Part shown: in pieces, positions 1 to 6,698 of the stretch
Layout: every line of letters begins with the position of its first letter
Numbering within the stretch: the stretch's first letter is position 1
Origin: Bacteroidota bacterium
GTDB taxonomy: Bacteria; Bacteroidota; Bacteroidia; Chitinophagales; Chitinophagaceae
Assembly: GCA_023391895.1 (NCBI GenBank)
Contig: JAEWAC010000149.1
Coordinates: forward strand, 1 to 7,386
Direction: 5' to 3'
DNA length: 7,386 bases
Program-made: the position numbers and the translations under genes
Notes under the pieces: model-generated
Databases searched by the model: none
Seen by the model: only the letters and a program-made list of their open reading frames with translations
Told to the model about the DNA's origin: nothing

Positions 1-1
1 C

Positions 2-301
2 CGCATCATGCACGAAATGGGGGCTATTCCCACCTCGCCGGAACACGGGCCTGAAAACATGTGGGGGCTGGCAGCGCCGGGACGTATCATCCACGAAGTG
101 GGTACCACCAGAATGGGCAATGACAAACAAAAATCCGTGCTGAACAAATGGTGCCAGGCGCATGATTGTAAAAACCTCTTTGTAGTAGATGGCGGACCCA
201 CGGTGCAACAGTCGGATAAGAATGCCACCTGGACCATCCTGGCGCTATCCATGCGGACGGCAGAATACATTCTGGAACAAAAAAGAAAACAAAATATCTA
301 A
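2..301 (+). CDS. GMC-family FAD-dependent oxidoreductase, C-terminal end (5' partial)
   Basis: This is the last 99 codons of a reading frame that enters from the left edge. It matches the C-terminal substrate-binding half of glucose-methanol-choline oxidoreductases (GMC_oxred_C). The motif HEVGTTRMG (His codon 92-94) is the family's H-x-x-G-T-x-R-M-G signature, with the catalytic His. It is followed by NLFVVDGGPTVQQ, which normally closes the FAD site, and then DKNATWTILALSMRTAEYI, whose Asn (codon 221-223) is the second member of the usual His/Asn catalytic pair. Enzymes of this type take hydride from an alcohol or sugar onto FAD. The next gene starts 19 bp after the stop and encodes a subunit 3-like protein. 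That pairing points to a membrane-linked sugar or sugar-acid dehydrogenase passing electrons to the respiratory chain, rather than an oxidase. The FAD-binding N-terminus and any leader lie outside the window, and the substrate cannot be told. Confidence 0.93.
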   Translation, partial: RIMHEMGAIPTSPEHGPENMWGLAAPGRIIHEVGTTRMGNDKQKSVLNKWCQAHDCKNLFVVDGGPTVQQSDKNATWTILALSMRTAEYILEQKRKQNI

Positions 302-320
302 CCCACCTCAAATTCTTTTT

Positions 321-956
321 ATGAACAGGCGTGAATCACTAAAAGCCATTGGCATCAGCACCCTTTCAGCGGGCTTGTTGCTGGAGGCCTGTAAAACCAA
401 GGCAACGGAAGAAGGTAAAGCGGCCGCACTTGATAAGGAAGCCGATGCGGACCGTCAGCCCATAGAAGTAGAACGGGACCGTCAGTTGAATGCTGCCACT
501 TTTTTTACCCCGCATGAAATGGCGACCATAACCGTACTGGGCGACATCATTATTCCCAAAGATGACCGCTCCGGTAGTGCCTCTGATGCGGGTGTGCCCG
601 ACTTTATTGAGTTTATTGTAAAAGACCGGCCAGAGCACCAGGTGCCGATGAGAGGCGGTTTACGCTGGCTGGATATGCAATGCCTGAAGCGCTATGAAAA
701 ACTGTTTATAGATTGCAGCCAGCAACAACAAACCGAGATGGCAGAGGCCATTGCGTACCCGGCCAAAGCCCAACCTGAAATGAAACCAGGGGTTGCTTTT
801 TTCAATCGGATGCGCGACCTGACGGCCACCGGTTTCTTTTCCAGCAAGATGGGCATAGAAGACCTTGGTTATTTAGGTAATCGCCCCAATAAGTGGGAAG
901 GGGTGCCGGATGATATTATCAGACAATATGGTTTGGAAAACGTAAGGTTTCAGTAA
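321..956 (+). CDS. Gluconate 2-dehydrogenase subunit 3 family protein with Tat/lipoprotein-like leader
   Basis: The product is 211 aa. The ATG at 321 is preferred over upstream in-frame codons because those overlap the GMC gene, and this start gives a clean leader: MNRRESLKAIG (twin Arg at 3-4), a hydrophobic stretch to about residue 21, then LLEAC with Cys24 as a possible lipidation site. Glu at -2 makes the lipobox imperfect. A charged linker (about 30-58) leads into the subunit 3 domain at about 60-200, starting FFTPHEMATITVLGDIIIP and ending with the typical TATGFFSSKMGIEDLGYLGN block. In characterised gluconate 2-dehydrogenases this small subunit accompanies the flavoprotein and a cytochrome c, and is thought to help export or maturation of the complex. 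Here it follows the GMC gene by 19 bp, so the two probably form one transcript. No cytochrome c gene follows directly; the nearest cytochrome c domain is in the gene at 2957-4813. The family assignment is firm; the substrate is unknown. Confidence 0.92.
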   Translation: MNRRESLKAIGISTLSAGLLLEACKTKATEEGKAAALDKEADADRQPIEVERDRQLNAATFFTPHEMATITVLGDIIIPKDDRSGSASDAGVPDFIEFIVKDRPEHQVPMRGGLRWLDMQCLKRYEKLFIDCSQQQQTEMAEAIAYPAKAQPEMKPGVAFFNRMRDLTATGFFSSKMGIEDLGYLGNRPNKWEGVPDDIIRQYGLENVRFQ

Positions 957-1151
957 TGATAAGTTCTGGCCGACAATGATTCCTGCATCGAAATCCCGTT
1001 CGGATACTATAACGTTGGCCTGATTTATTGCTATTGAGTGATGGCGCGGCACACTTTGCTTATACACCTTTATGATTAAGCGAACACAGGTTCCAGGTGA
1101 TGTAAGATGGGGCCGTAAATCAGTCGGGCTTCGGCAAGAAGTACGAACACG

Positions 1152-1169
1152 CATCAAAGGGGTTTGATG
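1152..1169. repeat. Perfect 7-bp inverted repeat with GGGG loop upstream of the CBM9-like gene
   Basis: CATCAAA (1152-1158), GGGG (1159-1162) and TTTGATG (1163-1169) form a perfect hairpin ending 31 bp before the ATG at 1201. No T-run follows, so it does not look like a rho-independent terminator. It could be an operator for a dimeric regulator or a 5'-leader stem. The rest of the gap (957-1200) shows no recognisable gene or clear Bacteroidota TAnnTTTG promoter. Confidence 0.4.
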
Positions 1170-1200
1170 ATCTGTGCCCATCCTCTTAAAATTATCATAC

Positions 1201-1929
1201 ATGAAACTGCTGCTTTTGATTGGGATCTGCCTTCTGAACAGCTTGATGCCGGAGCGTATGAACTTATTGGCTCCTTTTGATAAAACTCCCTTGCTGGTGC
1301 GGAAATGTCAAGACTTCTCCCTCACAGGAAAAGGAGATCATCCCGAATGGGCCAAGGCAGCCTGGCACATGTTGCATCAACTGGACTCCGGAGGACAGCA
1401 CTATGAAAGCAAGTTCAAAATCCTATATTCAGACAAAGGCATTTATGTGCTTTTTAACGGCGCTGACCAAAAGATAACAACGCCATACGACCAGGACTTT
1501 GACGACCTGTTCAAAGGTGATGTGTTTGAAGTTTTTTTTCATCCCCATCCGGAATGGCCGCTTTATTTTGAGTATGAGGTGAACCAGTTAAATAAAGAGT
1601 TGGTATTACTCATCCCCAACTTCAATGGAGCTTCTTACGGTTGGTTGCCCTGGCATTACAATGCTAAAAGAAGGGTGGATAAAAAGGTTCATATAGCCGG
1701 TGGAACAGCAGCACCTGGGAGCGTCATTACCGCGTGGAGTGCCGAACTGTTTTTTCCCTACGAACTGCTCCATTCCGTTTCGGGCACAATTCCACAAAGT
1801 GGCACAGTCTGGAATGCTAATTTTTACCGGCTGGATTACGACAGCGGTAATATGATCAAGTGGGCCTGGAGTCCGGTAGAAAAATCTTTTCATGAATATA
1901 AAAAGTTCGGGTCGATACGGTTTGAGTAA
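1201..1929 (+). CDS. Exported CBM9-like (DOMON-related) carbohydrate-binding protein
   Basis: The product is 242 aa from the ATG at 1201. A GTG at 1174 would add nine residues ahead of an otherwise standard leader, so it is less likely. Residues 1-16 (MKLLLLIGICLLNSLM) form a short Sec-type signal. The rest fits the family 9-like carbohydrate-binding fold: an early HPEWAKAAW segment, KFKILYSDKGIYVLFNGAD (strands of the sandwich), DVFEVFFHPHPEWPLYFEYEVN (the family's D-x-x-E-V-F-F ... Y-F-E-x-E-x-N core), then WSAELFFPYELL, and a C-terminal WNANFYRLDYD and WAWSPVE. Such stand-alone proteins are common in Bacteroidota sugar-use loci. The fold is shared with DOMON and haem-binding dehydrogenase subunits, so a role as a redox partner is an alternative to sugar binding. 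No catalytic motif is seen. It is the third gene in the row of exported sugar-related genes, 244 bp after the dehydrogenase pair, so it may have its own promoter. Confidence 0.85.
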   Translation: MKLLLLIGICLLNSLMPERMNLLAPFDKTPLLVRKCQDFSLTGKGDHPEWAKAAWHMLHQLDSGGQHYESKFKILYSDKGIYVLFNGADQKITTPYDQDFDDLFKGDVFEVFFHPHPEWPLYFEYEVNQLNKELVLLIPNFNGASYGWLPWHYNAKRRVDKKVHIAGGTAAPGSVITAWSAELFFPYELLHSVSGTIPQSGTVWNANFYRLDYDSGNMIKWAWSPVEKSFHEYKKFGSIRFE

Positions 1930-2220
1930 TGGCTCAAGGACTTACCTGGGCAAGCTGAAACTTTTATTCACTCATTCCATGAACCTTGAAAAAACATCAG
2001 GAACAACAGCAGTAACTTGTTCAAATTTTCAGTATCTTAAGTACGTGCAATGAATGGAGCGTTGCTGGTTGGATATGCCTGAAACCAGTATTTTACCGGG
2101 CAAAAGCCCTTTGAAAAACCGCGAAGCCAAAGTGGTATTTTGAAATTGGTTAGTGCGGTACTCCTGTCTGTATCCTGTCTTTAAACTTCCTTGTTTTCAA
2201 ACCTTTCAAAATAAATGCAT

Positions 2221-2682
2221 ATGAAAACTCAGCGCAGAAGTGTGCTTAAAAAGCTGCTTGCTTCTTTGGCAGGCGTTGCAGGGCTTGGGTTAGCGGCTAA
2301 AGCAGCAAGCCCGCTCACCGATGAAAAGCGTGTATCCAGTGTCGTATATGACCAGGAAGTTCCTTTGTTTTCAGGTTCTGTTACCCATGGTGGACTGGTA
2401 TATATAGCGGGTAAGGGCGCTCACTTTGAGGGCGACATCAAAGCCCATACCGATCATGTGCTGAAAGAACTGGAAAAAGAGTTGAAAAAGGCAGGATCCT
2501 CTATGGAAAAAGTGCTTAAGGTCAATGTGTACCTGAACGATATCCAGGATTACCAGGGCATGAATGAAGTGTACCGCGGACGTTTTGGAAAAAATCCTCC
2601 GGTACGTACCACGGTTGCTGTTGCCAAAGGCGGCGTGCCCGGTAACTCGCTGGTAGAAATGGATTGCATTGCACGCTTATAG
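2221..2682 (+). CDS. Rid family (YjgF/YER057c/UK114) protein with Tat-type signal peptide
   Basis: The product is 153 aa from the ATG at 2221; an ATG at 2215 would add only Met-His. The leader MKTQRRSVLKKLLASLAGVA (twin Arg 5-6, then a hydrophobic stretch ending near AAKAAS, residues 27-32) predicts export of a folded protein. Rid proteins are usually cytoplasmic trimers that hydrolyse enamine/imine intermediates made by PLP enzymes. Compared by eye with E. coli RidA, Arg105 corresponds to Arg129 (NPPVRTTVAV), Glu120 to Glu146 (SLVEMDCIA) and Asn88 to Asn115 (GMNEVY). Tyr17 is replaced by Phe50 and Ser30 by Ala63, so substrate handling may differ from RidA. The loop between Asn115 and Arg129 is three residues shorter than in RidA. 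Export, and the nearby exported PLP enzyme at 5037-6698, suggest imine hydrolysis in the periplasm. That role is inferred. Confidence 0.9.
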   Translation: MKTQRRSVLKKLLASLAGVAGLGLAAKAASPLTDEKRVSSVVYDQEVPLFSGSVTHGGLVYIAGKGAHFEGDIKAHTDHVLKELEKELKKAGSSMEKVLKVNVYLNDIQDYQGMNEVYRGRFGKNPPVRTTVAVAKGGVPGNSLVEMDCIARL

Positions 2683-2696
2683 CTGGCATTATAAGC
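2675..2696 (+). terminator. Possible weak hairpin across the stop codon of the first Rid gene
   Basis: GCTTATA (2675-2681) and TATAAGC (2690-2696) are perfect inverted arms with an 8-nt loop, and the stem spans the TAG stop at 2680-2682. No T-run follows, so intrinsic termination is unlikely to be strong. It may instead protect the 3' end of the transcript, or be chance in AT-rich sequence. Confidence 0.2.
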
Positions 2697-2905
2697 AGGG
2701 ATTTGATAGGGCCTTTTAAAAGAGTTAGTTGTGCGGAATGTTGCCTGAACTGAAAGGTACAGACTGCCGTTTTGCAGCACCCGCTTCCGATGGATAGGTT
2801 TATGTTTCAGGCAGGAAGGATCAATCATTAAAAAGTCATCAGCGCCTCTTGGATGCGGTGATCGTTGCTGCTATGGCGTATAAAGTTTTGCTTTTTGTTT
2901 GAGGG

Positions 2906-2947
2906 TTTATAAAATGATTCGGCTTAACCATCATTACGTTTTATAAA
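2906..2947. promoter_or_regulatory. Nested inverted repeat just upstream of the PQQ dehydrogenase gene (candidate operator or leader hairpin)
   Basis: TTTATAAAA at 2906-2914 and TTTTATAAA at 2939-2947 are perfect 9-bp inverted arms. Inside them TGAT (2915-2918) pairs with ATCA (2930-2933), leaving a 5-nt bulge and an 11-nt loop. The 8-mer TTTATAAA is itself a palindrome, so the site also reads as two identical half-sites 34 bp apart. A related TATAAAGT occurs at 2879-2886 and again at 2942-2949. The structure ends 9 bp before the ATG at 2957, where it could mask translation initiation or be bound by a regulator. No classical TAnnTTTG promoter is obvious nearby. Confidence 0.4.
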
Positions 2948-2956
2948 GTCACACCC

Positions 2957-4813
2957 ATGCGACGCTACGCTAAACTTTTATGGTCTTCTGTAAAGAAAAG
3001 GGTGGAGCCTAAATACGCCCTGCTTGGTAATCGGCTCAAATGTCATGGATTTTTGTGGCCCAGCATCCGTTTGATAGTGCTTTGGACGCTCGTGATTATA
3101 GTCTTTACCCAATGCAGTATCAAAGAGGGGTTGCCAGAGGGTGATGCGGATAATGGAGGCCTGTCGCTGCCGGAGGGTTTTGAGGCCGTGGTCGTGGCGG
3201 ACAGCGTGGGGAGGGCAAGACACCTGGCGGTAAATTCCAATGGCGATATTTATGTGAAGTTAAGAATTACGGACTCGGCAGGAGGCGCCGTGGCACTGCG
3301 GGATAAAGACAACGACGGGAAAGCAGATGTGATCCAAAAGTTTGGCGATTATACCGACGAAGGAAGCTATGGAACTGCTATGCGCATCTACAAGGGTTAC
3401 CTGTATTTCAGTACGGCAGGTGTGGTTTACAGGAACAAGCTGACTCCCGGAAAACTCATTCCGGAGGGTAAATCAGAAGCGATCGTTATTGATGATTATA
3501 AAAATGATCCTCATGGTCATGAGCACATAGCCAAACCCATCACTTTTGATCAGGAGGGACACCTTTACATTCCTTTTGGTTCTCCCGGTGATGCCTGCCA
3601 GGAATTGAAAAGAGTACCGGGTTCTCCGGGCATCAATCCCTGTCCCGAGCTTACCGAACATGGCGGCATCTGGCAGTTTGATGCGGATAAGCCGGGACAA
3701 ACCATCCTGGATGGAAAATTATATGCCACCGGCCTCAGAAGCATTGTGGCCATGAACTGGAATAGGGATGTCAACGCTTTATATGCCCTTCAGCATGGCC
3801 GGGACAATTTGGTAGGCACCTGGCCCGGTAAATACACCGCCTATCAAAGTGCCATCCTGCCCGCAGAAGAGTTTTTCAGGATCAAAGAGGGCACCAATGC
3901 CGGCTGGCCTTACTATTACTATGACCAGATACAACAAAAAAAAATGCTCAACCCGGAATATGGAGGCGATGGAAAAATAAGAGGGAAAGGCGATACGTAC
4001 GAGCAACCCTTGATTGGCTTCCCGGGACACTGGGCCCCCAATGACCTGCTTTTCTATACCGGCAATCAGTTTCCGGAGCGTTATAAAAATGGTGCGTTTA
4101 TCGCTTTTCATGGTTCCACCATTCGGGCGCCTTATCCGCAGGCGGGCTATTTTGTTGCCTTTGTACCCTTTAAAGATGGCGCTCCATCCGGTGAATGGGA
4201 AGTGTTTGCCGACGGCTTTGCAGGAGTGGATACGATTGTCAACACCAGCGATGCCGTAGCCCGGCCGATGGGCATTGCCATGGGGCCGGATGGCTCCCTG
4301 TATATAACCGAGAGTGTAAAAGGAAAGATTTGGCGGATTATGTACAAAGGGAAAAAGCCTGCGTTTGGCCCGGCGCAACTGGCCAAAATGGAAAAACATA
4401 AACAGCTTCCCCACATTAAAACACCCGATGAAATAAGAGACAACCTGGAAACGGGTAAGGCTGTAGCCGGTGGGAATATTTATACTACTTATTGTGCGGC
4501 CTGTCATCAGGGTAATGGCAAAGGCGATGGCACCCGCTTTCCGCCCTTGGCGGGATCGGAGTGGGTAACCGGCGATAAAAGAAAACTGATCCAGGTAGTG
4601 CTGAATGGATTGAACGAACCCATCACTGTCAGTGGTGTTGCTTATAACGGTATAATGCCGGCACATGGGTTTTTAAAAGATGAAGAGATCGCTGCTGTAT
4701 TAAGCTTTATACGGTTACAGTTTAATAACCAACCTGATTCCGTAACGGTAGCAGAAGTCAGGAGCATAAGAACCGGATCGAAAACGGACAACATCCTGTT
4801 TACAAAGAACTAA
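2957..4813 (+). CDS. PQQ-dependent sugar dehydrogenase (L-sorbosone/pyranose dehydrogenase-like) fused to cytochrome c
   Basis: The product is 618 aa. Residues 1-40 form an unusually long basic region, followed by a hydrophobic segment (about 37-52, IRLIVLWTLVIIVFTQ) and Cys53. It may be an anchored or lipid-modified protein, but Gln before the Cys is a poor lipobox. A six-bladed beta-propeller of the soluble PQQ glucose/L-sorbosone dehydrogenase class spans about 65-460. Family landmarks are NDPHGHEHIAKP (His186, 188 and 190), HLYIPFGSPGDACQ, LYATGLRSIVAMNW, ALQHGRDNL, the strongly typical EGTNAGWPYYYYD, and ARPMGIAMGPDGSLYITE. A class I cytochrome c domain follows at about 490-595, with haem site CAACH (513-517) and a likely axial Met567 in GIMPAHGF. 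The predicted reaction is oxidation of an aldose or ketoaldose on PQQ, with electrons passed through the fused haem to the respiratory chain. The sugar is unknown, and no PQQ synthesis genes lie in the window. No nearby downstream Met offers a better start, but the start codon remains uncertain. Confidence 0.9.
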   Translation: MRRYAKLLWSSVKKRVEPKYALLGNRLKCHGFLWPSIRLIVLWTLVIIVFTQCSIKEGLPEGDADNGGLSLPEGFEAVVVADSVGRARHLAVNSNGDIYVKLRITDSAGGAVALRDKDNDGKADVIQKFGDYTDEGSYGTAMRIYKGYLYFSTAGVVYRNKLTPGKLIPEGKSEAIVIDDYKNDPHGHEHIAKPITFDQEGHLYIPFGSPGDACQELKRVPGSPGINPCPELTEHGGIWQFDADKPGQTILDGKLYATGLRSIVAMNWNRDVNALYALQHGRDNLVGTWPGKYTAYQSAILPAEEFFRIKEGTNAGWPYYYYDQIQQKKMLNPEYGGDGKIRGKGDTYEQPLIGFPGHWAPNDLLFYTGNQFPERYKNGAFIAFHGSTIRAPYPQAGYFVAFVPFKDGAPSGEWEVFADGFAGVDTIVNTSDAVARPMGIAMGPDGSLYITESVKGKIWRIMYKGKKPAFGPAQLAKMEKHKQLPHIKTPDEIRDNLETGKAVAGGNIYTTYCAACHQGNGKGDGTRFPPLAGSEWVTGDKRKLIQVVLNGLNEPITVSGVAYNGIMPAHGFLKDEEIAAVLSFIRLQFNNQPDSVTVAEVRSIRTGSKTDNILFTKN

Positions 4814-4819
4814 GCATGG

Positions 4820-4902
4820 GTGCTATGGGATTTTAAAGAAAGTAACCATAGGGATAGAAAGTAGGTTGATCGCTGTAATTGTGCTATGGGGTTTTAAAGA
4901 AA
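4820..4902. repeat. Imperfect 22-bp direct repeat in the gap before the PLP-enzyme gene
   Basis: The copies at 4820-4841 and 4881-4902 share 21 of 22 bases; they differ only at the 11th base (A in the first, G in the second). Each contains GTGCTATGGG followed by TTTTAAAGAAA, and the copies start 61 bp apart. They sit just after the PQQ dehydrogenase stop and 135 bp or more before the next start. They could be paired protein-binding sites or the scar of a small local duplication. The remainder of the gap (4814-5036) has no recognisable gene. Confidence 0.55.
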
Positions 4903-5036
4903 TCAGCGCAGCGGTTGCAGGTGCCTGTACTTTATGTAGTCCCGCTTTACCAAAAGTGGAGTGATGATAATGGAGGCATGCTGTACGTAGCCTATGAGTG
5001 TGTGTTTCGTTTGGGTTAATGCATAAAAATGATTTC

Positions 5037-6698
5037 ATGAAACGTAGAAACCTCATTAAGGGCTTAACACTTTTGCCGTTGGGCAGCCTGCTTCCTGCCG
5101 GTGGTGTTGGGGCGGCTCCAGCCACTGAAAACCCTATGAATTTATCTCAATGGCTGGAGGCTTCCCAAACGGCTGCGGCAACAGGTGGGTTGGATAACAG
5201 TCCGAACATCTTCCGGTCCATCGGGGTGGAGCCCATCATCAACTGCCGCGGTACGTTTACCATAATTGGCGGGTCCATTGAACGGCCTGAGGTACGTACC
5301 GCCATGGAGGCGGCCTCCAAAGACTTTATTCAATATGATGAACTGGCAGATGGCATTGGAAAACGATTAGCCGAAATCACCGGCGCCGAGTGGGGCATGG
5401 TATCGGCAGGTTGTGCCGCAGGCATGAAGCACGTTACAGCAGCCTGTGTCACAGGGGGTAATCCTGAAAAATTAATCCGCATTCCTGACCTCACGGGCTT
5501 TGAGAAAACCGAAGTCGTAATACCCCGGTCCTCCCGCAACGTTTATGACCATGCCATTCGCAACATCGGCGTAAAAATCATTGAAGTGGCTACACCTGAG
5601 GAACTGCGGAATGCTTTAAGTGCAAGAACGGCCATGATCTACCTGATGGCGTTGGATGACGATACACCTGACCAGCCCTTTGCTTTGGAAGCAGTGGCCC
5701 GCATGGCAAAGCCCAAAAACAATCCCATCCTGGTGGATGCAGCCGCCGAGGTATTAACTATACCGAATGTACACCTGCAGCGGGGTGCTGACATTGTAGC
5801 TTATAGCGGGGGCAAGGCGCTGTGCGGCCCTCAATGTGCCGGCTTGCTGTTGGGTAGAAAAGATATTTTAATGTCGGCCTGGCAGGCCAGTTCCCCGCAT
5901 CATGGTCCGGGCCGTGACAACAAGGTAGGACGGGAAGAAATGATGGGCATGCTGGCCGCCGTTGAAGCCTGGACCAAACGAAACCACAAGGCGGAATGGA
6001 AAACCTGGCTCTCCTGGCTGGACTCTATTTCCAAACGGGTAACCAAAGTGGATGGCGTGACCACTTCTGTATCGGAGCCCACGGCCTTGTCCAACAAATC
6101 ACCTGTGCTCACCATCAGCTGGGATCCGGGTCAACTGCACATTACAGGAGAAGAAGTGGCCGAAGAAGTTGGCAGAAACAAACCAAGGATTGCCATAGGT
6201 TGGGGCAGTAAGCCGGGTGCCACTTCCATTAACATTACTACGGGCCAGATGCAACCCGGCAATGAAAAAGTAGTAGCGGAGCGACTGTACGGTATTTTGT
6301 CTCAAAAGCGCAGTCCACGGTCTGCTACCATGGCCCTACCTGCCGAAAACCTCAGTGGCCGCTGGGCGGTAGATATTGAGTTTTTCAGCAGTAAAAGCCA
6401 GCATACTTTATTTCTGGAGCAGGAGGGCAACTGGATACAGGGCTCGCACAAAGGCGATTTTTCGGTGCGGGAAATAAGGGGCTCCATGGAAGGCAGTACG
6501 GTCAAGCTGCAAAGTGTTGACCGGCGGCCGGGAGATCAGATCTCGTTCATTTTCTCGGGTACGCTTTCGGGTGGTACGCTGGCCGGTACGATTCATATGG
6601 GTGAATACCGGACTGCACAATTTACCGCCAGCCGGAAAGACTACCCCAAAAAAAATGATCCCATCAAGGTTCCCGGCGGTCCACCACTGGCAACTTAG
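5037..6698 (+). CDS. Exported SelA-like PLP-dependent enzyme with C-terminal beta-rich domain
   Basis: The product is 553 aa from the ATG at 5037. In-frame starts upstream (GTG 4998, ATG 5019) only lengthen the region before the leader MKRRNLIKGLTLLPLG, which has the twin-arginine pattern (Arg3-Arg4) and a likely cleavage near residues 26-29. Residues about 57-420 form a fold-type I PLP domain of the SelA/D-glucosaminate-6-phosphate ammonia-lyase branch: GAEWGMVSAGCAAGMKH for cofactor binding, ILVDAAAEV with Asp234 expected to hold the pyridine nitrogen, and AYSGGKALCGPQCAG with Lys260 as the likely Schiff-base lysine, then RDNKVGREEMMGMLAAVEAW. Residues about 439-536 (LSGRWAVDIEF to TASRKDY) form a separate beta-rich, lipocalin-like module absent from SelA. 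Tat export would let the enzyme fold with PLP before crossing the membrane. It is unlikely to make selenocysteine, since tRNA is not periplasmic; an ammonia-lyase, aldolase or racemase-type reaction on an amino compound is more plausible. Rid genes on both sides support an enamine-forming reaction. Confidence 0.88.
   Translation: MKRRNLIKGLTLLPLGSLLPAGGVGAAPATENPMNLSQWLEASQTAAATGGLDNSPNIFRSIGVEPIINCRGTFTIIGGSIERPEVRTAMEAASKDFIQYDELADGIGKRLAEITGAEWGMVSAGCAAGMKHVTAACVTGGNPEKLIRIPDLTGFEKTEVVIPRSSRNVYDHAIRNIGVKIIEVATPEELRNALSARTAMIYLMALDDDTPDQPFALEAVARMAKPKNNPILVDAAAEVLTIPNVHLQRGADIVAYSGGKALCGPQCAGLLLGRKDILMSAWQASSPHHGPGRDNKVGREEMMGMLAAVEAWTKRNHKAEWKTWLSWLDSISKRVTKVDGVTTSVSEPTALSNKSPVLTISWDPGQLHITGEEVAEEVGRNKPRIAIGWGSKPGATSINITTGQMQPGNEKVVAERLYGILSQKRSPRSATMALPAENLSGRWAVDIEFFSSKSQHTLFLEQEGNWIQGSHKGDFSVREIRGSMEGSTVKLQSVDRRPGDQISFIFSGTLSGGTLAGTIHMGEYRTAQFTASRKDYPKKNDPIKVPGGPPLAT

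Noticed and set aside
968..1020. GGCCGAC ... GTTGGCC inverted arms in the gap 957-1200
   Set aside because: The arms are 39 bp apart with one mismatch, which is expected by chance at this length.
873..1202. A minus-strand open frame of 109 codons covering the whole gap before the CBM9-like gene
   Set aside because: It overlaps the end of the subunit 3 gene, has no recognisable motif, and an open frame of this length is not rare by chance over six frames.
2098..2112. GGGC-AAAA-GCCC hairpin followed by TTT, as a terminator of the CBM9-like gene
   Set aside because: The stem is only 4 bp, the T-run only 3, and it lies about 170 bp past the stop codon.
2054..2143. A 29-codon forward ORF in the gap 1930-2220
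   Set aside because: It is short, has a stop directly upstream and no recognisable motif or start signal. The rest of this 291-bp gap also shows no convincing gene.
2838..2862. Imperfect hairpin ATCAGCGC ... GCGGTGAT
   Set aside because: It has a G-G mismatch inside the stem, a 9-nt loop and no following T-run; it is too weak to call a terminator or operator.
3779..4666. A 295-codon open frame on the minus strand, antisense to the PQQ dehydrogenase
   Set aside because: It lies wholly inside a well-supported gene with conserved motifs and a haem site, its translation shows no recognisable family, and it is best explained as a shadow of the codon bias of the + strand gene.
5037..6698. Annotation as selenocysteine synthase (SelA, L-seryl-tRNA selenium transferase)
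   Set aside because: The protein has a twin-arginine leader and an extra C-terminal domain, and no SelB or tRNA-Sec gene is in the window. An exported enzyme could not act on seryl-tRNA.
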